This document shows positions 52,342 to 61,715 of a DNA stretch of 64,000 bases, piece by piece. Origin of the DNA: an uncultured Clostridia bacterium (GTDB lineage Bacteria > Bacillota > Clostridia > Oscillospirales > Acutalibacteraceae). The position numbers were made by a program, and so were the translations under genes. The DNA lies in assembly GCA_945876745.1 (NCBI GenBank), contig CAMCPL010000004.1, forward strand, positions 111,082 through 175,081. The letters run 5' to 3'. The notes under the pieces were generated by a model that worked only from the letters and a program-made list of their open reading frames with translations, was not told where the DNA came from and searched no databases. The first letter of the stretch is position 1. Each line of letters opens with the position of its first letter.

Positions 52342-54297
52342 ATGGATAATTATGTAGGAAAAAGACTTGACGGAAGATATGAGGTTCAGGAAATTATCGG
52401 CGTTGGCGGTATGTCGGTCGTTTATAAGGCTTACGATAATGTTGACGACAGGACTGTTGCCGTAAAAATTCTTAAGGACGAATTTTTGAATAATGAGGAA
52501 TTTAAGCGTAGATTTAAGAATGAAAGCAAGGCTATTGCTCTTTTGTCTCACGAAAATATCGTAAAGGTATATGACGTTAATTTCGGAGAAAAGCTGCAAT
52601 ATATTGTTATGGAATATATCGACGGCATTACGCTAAAGGAATATATTAATAAGCAAAATTCAATTTCGTGGAATGATGCGCTGTTCTTTATGACCCAAAT
52701 TCTTCGAGCAGTTCAGCATGCCCACGATAAAGGTATTGTTCACCGTGACATAAAGCCGCAGAATATAATTCTTTTACCAAACGGCAATATAAAAGTTACT
52801 GATTTCGGTATTGCGAGATTTTCACGCTCCGACACAAAAACACTTACTGAACAGGCAATAGGCTCCGTTCATTATATTGCTCCGGAACAGGCAAAGGGCG
52901 AGGTTACCGATGAAAAGGCTGACATTTATTCAATCGGTGTTGTTCTTTATGAAATGCTTGCGGGTAAGGTGCCTTTCGACAGTGAAAATGCGGTGTCTGT
53001 TGCGCTTATGCAGGTACAGGCTAATGCCCAAAAGCTCACGCAGATTAATCCTGATATACCCAAAGGGCTTGAACAAATTTGTGTTCACGCTATGCAAAAA
53101 AATCCTCGTGACAGATATCAAACAGCAACAGAAATGCTTCTTGATATCGAGGAGGTAATAAAAAATCCAAACACAACGTTTAACTATTCAAATAATAACG
53201 AGACATTTACTTCTACTGTTGTTGAGCCGCCTTATCAAATTGATGATGAATATGATGAGGTTATTGATCCTCAAGAGGCTGAGGGTAGAAAAAAGAAGAC
53301 AATTGCGGCTGTTGTTATAAGCGTTATTGTGCTTATAGGTGTAATAATCGGTGTTGTCTTTATGTTCACCTCCGGAATGAATGCAAAGTCTCAAAAGCTT
53401 GAGAGCTTTGTCGGATTTTCATATGACGAGCTTCAGAACGATACCTCCTACGACTATCAATTCGTTGCAGAATACAGAAAAACAAATGACCAAGAGCCAG
53501 GCATTATCATTAGCCAATCTCCTGAAGCCGGTTCACGTGTAACGAAAGGCTCAACAGTAACTCTTATTGTTGCAGCAAGTGAAAAGGATATCAGCGTAAC
53601 AAATGTTTACGGACTGTCTCTTGAGCTTGCGCAGGAAACCTTGAAGCAGGACGGTCTGACAAATTTCAAAACTATGAAGGTTTCAAGCGAGAGCGTTGAA
53701 GAGGGCAAGGTTGTTTATACCGACCCTAAAGCAGGTACAATTGTCAGCTCCGATCAGGAAATTACTATTTTTATTTCAGACGGCCCGTCAACAACAACCG
53801 TTGAAACGATTAAAGTACCTGACGTTACCGGTCTTACACAAAGCGGTGCAAAGGCATTTTTGGAAAAATACGGCTTCAAAAATGTGACTTTTACAACCCA
53901 GGACAGCGTTCTTAAAAAGGGAATTGTTATATCTCAGTCGCCCGGTGCAGGAACCTCTGTAAAAGAAACGGACACTATCAAGGTTATAATTTCAACCGGT
54001 GAAACAACAACGGCACCGAGAAATGTCACATATTCCTTTGATATTGTGTTGCCGAACGTTGAGGGTACAAACGATACGCTTGTTGTAAAGGTTAACGGCG
54101 AGACTTATTCATCAAAGAATGTTAACATTAACGGTAAAACAATAAAGGTTTCAGTATCGTGTGAGGGAGAAAAACAAAGCAGTATTCAAATTATGCTAAG
54201 CAAGGCAGGATATATGGAAACATTCAGCGTTGACGGAAAAGAAGATAAATCCTATACTGTCGATTTTTCAAATGCAAATGCCGAGGGAACTGATTAA
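52342..54297 (+). CDS. prkC: PASTA-domain Ser/Thr protein kinase PrkC
   Basis: 651 residues. Cytosolic Hanks-type kinase domain (about 9-275): glycine loop IGVGGMSVVYKA, invariant Lys in VAVKIL, HRDIKPQNI, DFGIA and APEQ. A membrane helix near 318-342 is followed by three extracellular PASTA repeats (about 350-425, 426-493, 494-560) that sense muropeptides or lipid II, and a 90-residue C-terminal beta domain not found in Bacillus PrkC. In Bacilli it signals growth and spore germination. ATG at 52342 has CGGAG upstream; the open frame starts earlier but overlaps prpC. Confidence 0.95.
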   Translation: MDNYVGKRLDGRYEVQEIIGVGGMSVVYKAYDNVDDRTVAVKILKDEFLNNEEFKRRFKNESKAIALLSHENIVKVYDVNFGEKLQYIVMEYIDGITLKEYINKQNSISWNDALFFMTQILRAVQHAHDKGIVHRDIKPQNIILLPNGNIKVTDFGIARFSRSDTKTLTEQAIGSVHYIAPEQAKGEVTDEKADIYSIGVVLYEMLAGKVPFDSENAVSVALMQVQANAQKLTQINPDIPKGLEQICVHAMQKNPRDRYQTATEMLLDIEEVIKNPNTTFNYSNNNETFTSTVVEPPYQIDDEYDEVIDPQEAEGRKKKTIAAVVISVIVLIGVIIGVVFMFTSGMNAKSQKLESFVGFSYDELQNDTSYDYQFVAEYRKTNDQEPGIIISQSPEAGSRVTKGSTVTLIVAASEKDISVTNVYGLSLELAQETLKQDGLTNFKTMKVSSESVEEGKVVYTDPKAGTIVSSDQEITIFISDGPSTTTVETIKVPDVTGLTQSGAKAFLEKYGFKNVTFTTQDSVLKKGIVISQSPGAGTSVKETDTIKVIISTGETTTAPRNVTYSFDIVLPNVEGTNDTLVVKVNGETYSSKNVNINGKTIKVSVSCEGEKQSSIQIMLSKAGYMETFSVDGKEDKSYTVDFSNANAEGTD

Positions 54298-54302
54298 TTT
54301 TA

Positions 54303-55199
54303 ATGGAAACAATTACTAAAACAGGAAAACTTGTAAAGGGCATAGGCGGCTTTTACTATGTTGACTGCGACGATGAGATATTTGAATGTAAAGCAAGGGG
54401 AAGTTTTCGTAATCAAAGCATAACGCCTCTTGTCGGAGATAATGTTGAAATCAACATTAATGAAAGCGGCGAAAATACAATAGACAAAATTTTTGAGAGA
54501 AAAAATGAACTTGTAAGACCGCCGCTTGCAAATTTGGATAGGTTATTTATAGTAGCCTCGCTTGTTGACCCAAAAATCAACACCTCGGTTATTGATAATC
54601 TCATAGCCGTTGCCGAATACAAAAACATTGAGCCTATAATTATTATTACAAAAACAGATCTTGACTCTTCGTGTGAAAAATATAAAAGCATTTATGAAAA
54701 ATCAGGATTTACGGTTTTTTCCTGTAATAATAACGACAAGACGGCCTGTGAAGAAATTAAGCCGCTTTTGAACGACTGCTGCTGTGCTTTTACCGGAAAT
54801 ACAGGTGTTGGCAAGTCTACTTTGCTTAATAATATTTTTCCCGAATTAGAGCTTAAAACGGGTGAAACAAGTAAAAAGCTCGGACGAGGAAAGCACACAA
54901 CACGTCATTGTGAGCTTTTCAAAACCGAAAACGGCGGATATATTGCCGATACACCGGGCTTTTCATCTCTTGATTTTATGAAATGCGAAAGAATACTTAA
55001 GGAAGATTTGCCGCATTGTTTTAGAGAATTTGAAGATTATCTCTCAGAGTGTAAATTTTCAAGCTGTTCTCATACAAATGATAAAGGATGTGCCGTAATT
55101 CAAGCTGTTAATGACGGCAAGATTGACCCTTCAAGGCATAAAAGCTATGTTGATATGTACAACGAGGTAAAAAATATTAAACAATGGGAAATAAAATAA
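54303..55199 (+). CDS. rsgA: Ribosome small-subunit-dependent GTPase RsgA
   Basis: 298 residues. Late 30S assembly factor. OB-fold at the N-terminus, then a circularly permuted GTPase whose motifs run G4 ITKTDL, G1 FTGNTGVGKSTLLNNIFP, G3 IADTPGFSSLD, followed by a zinc finger with CKFSSCSHTNDKGCAV (Cys, Cys, His, Cys). Usual neighbour rpe is absent; thiN starts inside its end. Confidence 0.94.
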   Translation: METITKTGKLVKGIGGFYYVDCDDEIFECKARGSFRNQSITPLVGDNVEININESGENTIDKIFERKNELVRPPLANLDRLFIVASLVDPKINTSVIDNLIAVAEYKNIEPIIIITKTDLDSSCEKYKSIYEKSGFTVFSCNNNDKTACEEIKPLLNDCCCAFTGNTGVGKSTLLNNIFPELELKTGETSKKLGRGKHTTRHCELFKTENGGYIADTPGFSSLDFMKCERILKEDLPHCFREFEDYLSECKFSSCSHTNDKGCAVIQAVNDGKIDPSRHKSYVDMYNEVKNIKQWEIK

Positions 55200-55828
55200 A
55201 GCGCTGTGTGATTGTATCAGGCGCACCTGAGGCGGATTTGTCGTTTATTGAAAATAACATAATAGAAAACGATTATGTTATTTGTGCAGATTCCGGATAT
55301 AAAAAATGTATACAAATCGGAATTGTTCCCGATTTAATTATCGGCGATTTCGATTCCTCTTTGAAACCGGATTTGCCTTGTGAAATAATAACACTAAACC
55401 GTGAAAAGGCTTACACCGATACATTTCACTGCGTAATAGAAGCTGTTGAACGAGGATACAAAAACATTATTATATTTGGTGCGATAGGGGATAGATTTGA
55501 CCATACATACGCAAATATTTTATGTCTCAATTATTGCTTGAAAAATTCAGTACAATGTTGTATAGCTAACCAAAAAAACAGAATTTCTCTTATCAAAAAC
55601 GAAAAGAGAATAAATAGGGATTATAAAAATTTTTCACTTTTTGCATTTTTAGAGCCTTGCCGGCAGGTGAGAATTAACGGCGCTTACTATACGGCAGGTT
55701 TTTACTCACAGGACGCTATTGATTTTGAAACAGACAGCCAAATGGGAGTTAGCAATTTCGTAACAGACGAATATGCAACCGTAACAGTTGAAAGCGGAAC
55801 GCTTTTGCTGATAGAGAGTAACGATTAA
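55184..55828 (+). CDS. thiN: Thiamine pyrophosphokinase
   Basis: 214 residues. It transfers pyrophosphate from ATP to thiamine. VICADSGYKKCIQIGIVPDLIIGDFDS (about 28-54), TDTFHCVIEAVERGYKNIIIFGAIGDRFDHTYANI near 73-107 and the C-terminal GVSNFVTDEYATVTVESGTLLLI are conserved, with Asp residues in GDFDS and DRFDH for metal and thiamine. Overlaps rsgA by 16 bases. Confidence 0.92.
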   Translation: MGNKIKRCVIVSGAPEADLSFIENNIIENDYVICADSGYKKCIQIGIVPDLIIGDFDSSLKPDLPCEIITLNREKAYTDTFHCVIEAVERGYKNIIIFGAIGDRFDHTYANILCLNYCLKNSVQCCIANQKNRISLIKNEKRINRDYKNFSLFAFLEPCRQVRINGAYYTAGFYSQDAIDFETDSQMGVSNFVTDEYATVTVESGTLLLIESND

Positions 55829-55876
55829 ACTTAGTTTGCATATACTGTAATAAACGCAGATAACGAGGTGTTTATT

Positions 55877-56023
55877 ATGAAAAAGCAATGCAAACGGGAC
55901 TATTTATTTGTTGCTTTCGGTATCGGATGTGTACTTGCGTGCTGTCTGCCAAGCATATGGGTAACCCGAATGCTTGCAATAGCCGTAATAATACTCGGAA
56001 TAATAATCTGTTGCAGAAAGTAG
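55877..56023 (+). CDS. Small membrane protein (48 aa) between thiN and spoVM
   Basis: 48 residues, MKKQCKRDYLFVAFGIGCVL to RK at the end. A basic start, two hydrophobic stretches (about 9-25 and 31-46) and six cysteines, several at the ends of the helices. GAGGTG lies 6 bp before the ATG. The position directly ahead of spoVM and the good ribosome binding site support a real gene, perhaps sporulation related. No family recognised. Confidence 0.6.
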   Translation: MKKQCKRDYLFVAFGIGCVLACCLPSIWVTRMLAIAVIILGIIICCRK

Positions 56024-56032
56024 GGGTAGATT

Positions 56033-56122
56033 GTGAAAATAGTATTATTAAAAAGTCCGAAGCTTCTTGCACCGATACTTAGAGCAATGTTCAAGGTAAA
56101 GAAAATTCAATATAACGATTGA
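56033..56122 (+). CDS. spoVM: Stage V sporulation protein SpoVM
   Basis: 29 residues, MKIVLLKSPKLLAPILRAMF followed by KVKKIQYND. It matches B. subtilis SpoVM (26 residues, which runs MKFYTIKLPKFLGGIVRAML) in the central Pro, Lys, Leu pattern and the Ile-x-Arg-Ala-Met segment. SpoVM is an amphipathic helix that recognises the convex forespore membrane and recruits SpoIVA to start the coat. It uses GTG with AGGGGT 5-6 bp upstream. Location just after thiN is the same as in Bacillus. A terminator follows. Confidence 0.88.
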   Translation: MKIVLLKSPKLLAPILRAMFKVKKIQYND

Positions 56123-56138
56123 TATAAATCTACTTAAG

Positions 56139-56163
56139 CACCGAGAAAAATACTCGGTGTTTT
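56139..56163 (+). terminator. Terminator of the superoperon after spoVM
   Basis: CACCGAG - AAAAATA - CTCGGTG perfect 7-bp stem followed by TTTT. Confidence 0.88.
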
Positions 56164-56174
56164 ATAATTTGGTA

Positions 56175-56208
56175 TTGATATTTCAGTTTGAATATATTAT
56201 AATATATT
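56175..56208 (+). promoter_or_regulatory. lon promoter with palindrome over the -10 box
   Basis: TTGATA (56175-56180), 17-bp spacer, TATAAT (56198-56203). The perfect 18-bp palindrome AATATATTATAATATATT (56191-56208) covers the -10 box; being pure A/T it may be chance. No CtsR or CIRCE site is visible. Confidence 0.6.
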
Positions 56209-56250
56209 GGATTATTTTAAGAAATAAAGAATTATCCTTTTGGTGATTAT

Positions 56251-58677
56251 ATGGAAGAAATTAGAAATTTTGACATTCTTCAAAATGAAGATGACATTTT
56301 AGGATTTGAAAAAATTCCTGCAATTCCTTTGAGAGGGCTTGTAGTTTATCCGAAAATGAATTTGCATTTTGATGTAGGCAGGAAAAAGAGTATTCAGGCG
56401 CTTAATGCCGCTATGGATGATAATCAGCTTATTTTCCTCGTTGCACAATGTGATTCATCGGTCGACGACCCAAAGGAGGACGATGTTTTTGATATTGGCG
56501 TCATCTGCAAAATTAAGCAGATGATTAAAATTCCTCATTCGGATAATTTGAGAGTAATAGTTGAAGGCGTTGTAAGAGCAAGCGTTATTTCAATGAATAC
56601 AAATAACGGATATTTTGAAGCACTTGTTGAGAGAGTTCCCATATACGAGGTAAAAACTTCTCCGGAAATTTATGCGTATTCAAGACTTCTTAAAAATGAG
56701 TATGAAAAATATGCTTCTATGTTTAAGAAGATTTCTAATGAAGTAGTCGCGAAAATTATCGCTACAAGCGACATCAGCGACCTTTGCGATTTTGTATGCG
56801 AAAACAGTTTTTTCTCATTTATTGATAAGCAGGAAATGCTTGAAGAAATTTATCCTGAAAAAAGAATTAGAAAGCTAATTGCACTTTTAAGAAAAGAAAC
56901 GTTGACTTTGGAAATTGAAGCGGATATTCAGGACAAGCTTCAAAAGGAAATTGATAAAAGCCAAAGAGAGTATTATCTTCGTGAGGAAATGAAAGTGATT
57001 GCCGACGAGTTAGGCGACGGTGAAAATCCTATCGAAGAAGCAGACGAATACAGAAATAAAGTTAAAGCCCTTGAATGCGGCGAAGAAATTAAATCAAAAC
57101 TATTTAAGGAATGCGATAAGCTTATGAAGATGCCGAGTGGCTCTCATGAAGCAACTGTCATTCGTACATATCTTGACAAATGTCTTGAAATTCCTTTCGG
57201 AAAGTATTCGAAGCAAAGTATAAATCTTGAAAAATCAAGAAAGGTTCTTGATTCCGACCATTTCGGATTAGACAAGGTTAAAACAAGAATAATCGAATCT
57301 CTTGCCGTTATGAAAAGAACAAATGAGTACAACGGTCAGATTATCTGTCTTGCAGGACCTCCGGGAGTAGGAAAAACAAGTATTGTTAAATCTCTTGCGA
57401 AGTCAATGAACAGAAAATACATTCGCATTGCACTCGGCGGCGTTCACGATGAAGCAGAAATCAGAGGTCACAGAAAGACCTACATAGGTGCAATGGCAGG
57501 CAGAATAATTGAAGCGCTTATCTCTGCCGGTACAATGAACCCGATTATTTTACTTGACGAAATTGACAAGGTTGGAAGCGACTATAAGGGAGACCCGTCT
57601 TCAGCTTTATTAGAAGCGCTTGACCCGGAGCAAAACAATTCGTTCAACGACCATTATATAGATTTTCCTGTTGATTTAAGCAAGGTTTTGTTTATAACAA
57701 CCGCCAATGACACTTCAACGATTTCAGCACCGCTTTACGACAGAATGGAAGTTATTGAGCTTAATTCATACACTGTTGAAGAAAAGTTCAATATTGCAAA
57801 GCGCCATTTAGTTAAAAAACAAGCTCAAAAGCATTCTTTGTCATTGAGAGAACTGAAAATAAGTGATAAAGCGTTGTATAAAATAATCGAATGTTATACA
57901 AGAGAAGCGGGAGTAAGAGGTCTTGAAAAACAAATTGCAACACTTTGCCGTAAAGCAAGCGTTGCGATTGAAAACGGAGCAAAATCCTTTAAGGTCGATG
58001 AAAGCAATCTTTCTGATTATCTCGGTGTTGAAAGGTATTCAAAGGATGAAATCCCTGCTGAAAATTCTGTCGGTACTGTAAACGGTCTTGCGTGGACGCA
58101 GGTCGGAGGAACGCTTCTCCCGATTGAAGTATCTGCCTTTGACGGAAGCGGAAAAATCGAGCTTACAGGCAATCTCGGAGACGTTATGAAGGAAAGCGCA
58201 AAAACTGCCGTAAGCTACATTAGAAGCAAGGCTTATGAATACGGTGTTGACGCAGACTTTTATAAAACAAAGGATATTCACATTCACGCTCCCGAAGCCG
58301 CAATCCCGAAAGACGGACCCTCGGCAGGACTTGCGATAACAACTGCGCTTTTAAGCGAGCTGACTGATATACCGATAAAACGCAACGTCGCTATGACCGG
58401 CGAAATATCACTAAAGGGTAAGGCTCTCGCAATAGGCGGTCTTAAAGAAAAATCAATGGCGGCATATAAAGCCGGTTGTGATACTGTAATTATTCCAAAG
58501 GATAACGTAAAGGATTTGTCCGAGGTCAATGAAGAAGTTAAATCTGCCGTAAGATTTATAAGCGTCAGCAGGTTTGACGAGGTTATCGAGCAAGCGCTGG
58601 AATATATGCCGAAAAAAAGAAAAAGTGAAATGATAATTAAAGCCGATACTGATTCAGCTTCGGCGGTAACACAGTAA
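56251..58677 (+). CDS. lon: ATP-dependent protease La (Lon)
   Basis: 808 residues. An N-terminal substrate-binding domain (IPAIPLRGLVVYPKMNLHFDVGR, about 22-44), AAA+ module with Walker A CLAGPPGVGKTS near 366-377 and Walker B PIILLDEIDK near 431-440, and a C-terminal serine-lysine protease domain: catalytic Ser in PKDGPSAGLAI near 689-699 and Lys in GLKEKSMAAYKAG near 730-742. Degrades damaged and regulatory proteins. AGGTGATT-type site before the ATG. The engB gene follows directly, the usual lon-engB pair. Confidence 0.95.
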   Translation: MEEIRNFDILQNEDDILGFEKIPAIPLRGLVVYPKMNLHFDVGRKKSIQALNAAMDDNQLIFLVAQCDSSVDDPKEDDVFDIGVICKIKQMIKIPHSDNLRVIVEGVVRASVISMNTNNGYFEALVERVPIYEVKTSPEIYAYSRLLKNEYEKYASMFKKISNEVVAKIIATSDISDLCDFVCENSFFSFIDKQEMLEEIYPEKRIRKLIALLRKETLTLEIEADIQDKLQKEIDKSQREYYLREEMKVIADELGDGENPIEEADEYRNKVKALECGEEIKSKLFKECDKLMKMPSGSHEATVIRTYLDKCLEIPFGKYSKQSINLEKSRKVLDSDHFGLDKVKTRIIESLAVMKRTNEYNGQIICLAGPPGVGKTSIVKSLAKSMNRKYIRIALGGVHDEAEIRGHRKTYIGAMAGRIIEALISAGTMNPIILLDEIDKVGSDYKGDPSSALLEALDPEQNNSFNDHYIDFPVDLSKVLFITTANDTSTISAPLYDRMEVIELNSYTVEEKFNIAKRHLVKKQAQKHSLSLRELKISDKALYKIIECYTREAGVRGLEKQIATLCRKASVAIENGAKSFKVDESNLSDYLGVERYSKDEIPAENSVGTVNGLAWTQVGGTLLPIEVSAFDGSGKIELTGNLGDVMKESAKTAVSYIRSKAYEYGVDADFYKTKDIHIHAPEAAIPKDGPSAGLAITTALLSELTDIPIKRNVAMTGEISLKGKALAIGGLKEKSMAAYKAGCDTVIIPKDNVKDLSEVNEEVKSAVRFISVSRFDEVIEQALEYMPKKRKSEMIIKADTDSASAVTQ

Positions 58678-58678
58678 T

Positions 58679-59257
58679 ATGAATTATAATTTAGCAAAAT
58701 TTGAAAGGGCATACGGAATATTTGAACAGCTTCCCGAAAGCAAAGAAAGCGAAATAGTTTTTTCCGGCAGGTCGAATGTAGGAAAAAGCTCGCTGCTTAA
58801 TAAGCTGTTCAACAGAAAATCTCTTGCAAGAGTTAGCTCCGTACCCGGAAAAACAATTACTATAAATTTCTACGATGTTGACGGAGTAAAATTTGTCGAC
58901 CTTCCGGGCTACGGCTACGCAAAATTAAGCAAAAGTGAGAAAGAAAGATTTGCCGGTCTTATGGAGGGATATTTCAATTCCGACAGAAACATAAAGCTTG
59001 TAGTTCAGCTTGTCGATATGCGGCATAAGCCGTCGGCAGACGATTACGCAATGATTTCTTTTTTGCAGGAAATGCAAATTCCGTTTATTGTTGCCTGTAC
59101 GAAAGCTGACAAGCTCAAGGTTAAGGAATTTCAAAAGAGAAGTGCCGAGCTTCTTTCGGAGCTTGAGAATGTCGATGAAAATGTAATAATTCCGTTTTCG
59201 TCTCAAAACGGCTTAGGGGCGGATAAAATTAAGCAATTGATTGAAAATTCACTATAA
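58679..59257 (+). CDS. engB: Ribosome biogenesis GTPase EngB/YsxC
   Basis: 192 residues. Essential GTPase in 50S assembly. G1 SGRSNVGKSSLLN near 29-41, G2 PGKTITIN, G3 VDLPGYGYAKLSK near 72-84, G4 CTKADK near 141-146 and FSSQNGLG (G5) are in order. The ATG comes two bases after the lon stop without a clear ribosome binding site of its own, implying translational coupling. Confidence 0.94.
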   Translation: MNYNLAKFERAYGIFEQLPESKESEIVFSGRSNVGKSSLLNKLFNRKSLARVSSVPGKTITINFYDVDGVKFVDLPGYGYAKLSKSEKERFAGLMEGYFNSDRNIKLVVQLVDMRHKPSADDYAMISFLQEMQIPFIVACTKADKLKVKEFQKRSAELLSELENVDENVIIPFSSQNGLGADKIKQLIENSL

Positions 59258-59285
59258 ACAAACTATGATGATGCGGAGGACAAAA

Positions 59286-60560
59286 ATGAGCAAGACACCA
59301 TTTATTTCATTGGAAAAGGCAAAGGAAATTATTAAAGATTATCCCACTCCTTTTCATATTTATGACGAAAAGGGAATTAGAGAAAATGTAAAAGCATTAA
59401 AGGACGCTTTTTCTTGGAACGAGGGATTTAAGGAATACTTTGCCGTTAAGGCAACGCCAAATCCGTTTTTGATTAAAATTTTGCAGGAATACGGCTGTGG
59501 CTGTGACTGTTCTTCAAAAACCGAATTAATGATGGCAAAAACAATCGGCGCAACGGGCGACGACATTATGTTTTCATCAAATGATACGCCTATTGAAGAA
59601 TTTAAGTATTGTAACGACTTAGGCGGTATTATTAATCTTGATGATATAACACATATCGAAGCTGTTGAAAAGGCTTGCGGTAAGCTTCCGAAGAAAATGA
59701 GCTGTCGTTACAATCCGGGCGGTATGTTCAAAATCAGCAATGATATTATGGACAATCCCGGTGACGCAAAATACGGAATGACAACTCCTCAGATTTTTGA
59801 AGCATTCAGAATTATGAAAGAAAAGGGTGTTGAGGAATTTGGTATCCACGCATTTCTTGCATCAAATACCGTAACTAACGATTATTATCCTATGCTTGCA
59901 AAAGTATTGTTTGAGCTTGCGGTTGAGCTTAAGGAGCAAATCGGTGTTCGTATTTCCTTTATCAACCTTTCGGGCGGCATTGGTATTCCTTATAGACCTG
60001 AACAGGAAGCAAATGATATTGCGGTAATCGGCGAGGGCGTTCATAAGGTATTTGATGAGGTTCTCGTTCCGGCCGGAATGGGCGACGTTAAGCTATGCAC
60101 AGAGCTTGGCAGATATATGATGGGACCGTTCGGCGGTCTTGTTACAACCGCAATTAACGAAAAGCATACCCATAAAGAATATGTCGGTGTTGACGCTTGT
60201 GCGGTAAATCTTATGCGTCCTGCTATCTACGGCGCTTATCATCATATAACCGTACTCGGTAAGGAAAATGAAGAATGTACTAATAAATATGATGTAACAG
60301 GCTCGCTTTGTGAAAACTGCGACAAGTTTGCAATTGACAGAATGTTGCCTGAAATTGAGATGGGAGATATTCTCTTTATCCACGACACAGGCGCTCATGG
60401 CTTTTCTATGGGCTATAATTACAACGGCAAGCTAAAGTCCGCAGAAATTTTATTGAAAGAGGACGGAACATATCAGCTTATCAGAAGAGCAGAAACCCCG
60501 AAGGACTATTTTGCCACCTTTGACTGCTTCGATTTCTATAATGATTTAATTACTGAATAA
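59286..60560 (+). CDS. lysA: Fold-III PLP decarboxylase, diaminopimelate decarboxylase-like
   Basis: 424 residues. PLP Lys lies in FAVKATPNPFLIK (about 45-57), the Gly-rich phosphate loop is NLSGGIGIPYRPE near 235-247, and the C-terminal domain has GSLCENCDKFAID and GAHGFSMGYNYNGKLKSAEIL near 375-395, matching the LysA pattern CESxD and GAYGFxMxxNYN. LysA makes lysine from meso-diaminopimelate. The CEN-Cys-D variation leaves room for a related amino acid decarboxylase. ATG at 59286 follows GCGGAGG; the open frame starts earlier inside engB. Confidence 0.82.
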   Translation: MSKTPFISLEKAKEIIKDYPTPFHIYDEKGIRENVKALKDAFSWNEGFKEYFAVKATPNPFLIKILQEYGCGCDCSSKTELMMAKTIGATGDDIMFSSNDTPIEEFKYCNDLGGIINLDDITHIEAVEKACGKLPKKMSCRYNPGGMFKISNDIMDNPGDAKYGMTTPQIFEAFRIMKEKGVEEFGIHAFLASNTVTNDYYPMLAKVLFELAVELKEQIGVRISFINLSGGIGIPYRPEQEANDIAVIGEGVHKVFDEVLVPAGMGDVKLCTELGRYMMGPFGGLVTTAINEKHTHKEYVGVDACAVNLMRPAIYGAYHHITVLGKENEECTNKYDVTGSLCENCDKFAIDRMLPEIEMGDILFIHDTGAHGFSMGYNYNGKLKSAEILLKEDGTYQLIRRAETPKDYFATFDCFDFYNDLITE

Positions 60561-60568
60561 TGTCATTT

Positions 60569-60601
60569 AACAGCGGTAAGAAAACTTATCGCTGTTTTTT
60601 T
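60569..60601 (+). terminator. Terminator of lysA
   Basis: AACAGCGGTAAG - AAAA - CTTATCGCTGTT 12-bp stem with one G-T pair, then T-run. Confidence 0.88.
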
Positions 60602-60611
60602 AATTTAGGTC

Positions 60612-60640
60612 TTTACTATCACGATTTAATGTGTTAAAAT
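60612..60640 (+). promoter_or_regulatory. Promoter of the yerC-hslO unit
   Basis: TTTACT (60612-60617), 17-bp spacer, TAAAAT (60635-60640), 36 bp before the yerC-like start. Confidence 0.5.
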
Positions 60641-60675
60641 ATGAAAGTAAATAATTTTAACAAACGGTGATTGAT

Positions 60676-60978
60676 ATGAACAATAAGCTGCAAAATGAAA
60701 ATATGGACTTTCTGTTTAAGGCAATTCTCTCTCTTGAGACGCTCGAAGAGTGCTATGACTTTTTTGAGGATTTGTGTACGGTTCAAGAGCTGAAAACCTT
60801 GAGCCAAAGAATAGTAGTTGCAAAAATGCTTTCTGAAAAATCTGTTTATACGGATATTGTTGAGCAAACCGGAGCATCTACAGCAACTATAAGCAGAGTT
60901 AACCGTTCTTTACAGTACGGCTGTGACGGATATGACAAAATTTTTGAAAGAATAAACGAGAATAATTTTAATGAGTAG
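60676..60978 (+). CDS. YerC/YecD family TrpR-related protein
   Basis: 100 residues. The TrpR-superfamily helix-turn-helix is seen in CTVQELKTLSQRIVVAKMLSEKSVYTDIVEQTGASTATISRVNRSLQYG (about 32-80). Trp-repressor-type DNA-binding protein without an identified ligand; in Firmicutes YerC is a conserved orphan regulator. ATG at 60676 is 5 bp after GGTGA; a GTG three codons earlier is the alternative. It overlaps the next gene by eight bases. Confidence 0.88.
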   Translation: MNNKLQNENMDFLFKAILSLETLEECYDFFEDLCTVQELKTLSQRIVVAKMLSEKSVYTDIVEQTGASTATISRVNRSLQYGCDGYDKIFERINENNFNE

Positions 60979-61711
60979 CTATGAATATTTGTCATCGGTT
61001 TATGATGAATTGAGTGAAAATGTAGATTATGATGTCAGAAGTGATTACATTTCTGACATTTTCTGTGATAACTCAATTTCGTCGGGCACTGTTTTGGATC
61101 TTGCCTGCGGAACCGCCTCTATGAGCGAAAGGCTTATGAAAAAAGGGTACAGCATTATCGGCATTGATTTGTCCGAGCAAATGCTTGAAATAGCTTCACA
61201 AAGGCTTTCCCAAACAGGGGATAACTTTACCTTACTCAAAGCTAATATGCAGGATTTTGAGCTTGAAACAAAGGTTGACGCCTGTATTTGTTGTCTTGAC
61301 AGCATTAATCACCTCAATTCAATAAACGCCGTTCAAAAAACATTTGAATGTGTTAATAACAGCTTAAAGCAAGGCGGATTATTTGTTTTCGACGTTAATA
61401 CAATTTACAAGCATCAATGCGTATTATCAGGCAATACATTTGTTTTTGACGAAGAGGATTATTATCTTGTTTGGGATAACGAGCAAGTTGATGAAAATAC
61501 AGTTAGAATACTAATTGATTTGTTTAGATTTAACGGTCAATCGTACGACAGATTCAGCGAGGAATTTTGCGAAAAAGCATATAGTATTGATGAGCTGAAA
61601 ACTGCGCTTGAAAATTCGGGATTTAGCGATATTAAGGTATATGATGAATTGACATATAACGCTCCCGAAGAGACAAGCGAAAGATTATTTTTTATATGTA
61701 AGAAGGCATAA
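60971..61711 (+). CDS. Class I SAM-dependent methyltransferase
   Basis: 246 residues. Motif I VLDLACGTASMSERLMKKG (about 38-56), IIGIDLSEQMLEIASQRL (motif II with acidic ribose ligand) and VDACICCLDSINHLNS (motif IV region) place it with small-molecule or protein methyltransferases of the UbiE/COQ5-like group. The substrate cannot be read. It lies between the YerC-like gene and hslO, an order I do not link to a pathway. Confidence 0.8.
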   Translation: MSSYEYLSSVYDELSENVDYDVRSDYISDIFCDNSISSGTVLDLACGTASMSERLMKKGYSIIGIDLSEQMLEIASQRLSQTGDNFTLLKANMQDFELETKVDACICCLDSINHLNSINAVQKTFECVNNSLKQGGLFVFDVNTIYKHQCVLSGNTFVFDEEDYYLVWDNEQVDENTVRILIDLFRFNGQSYDRFSEEFCEKAYSIDELKTALENSGFSDIKVYDELTYNAPEETSERLFFICKKA

Positions 61712-61715
61712 TATT

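Noticed and set aside
59258..59285. Lysine riboswitch before lysA
   Set aside because: The start codon is 29 bp after engB, which leaves no room for such a leader.
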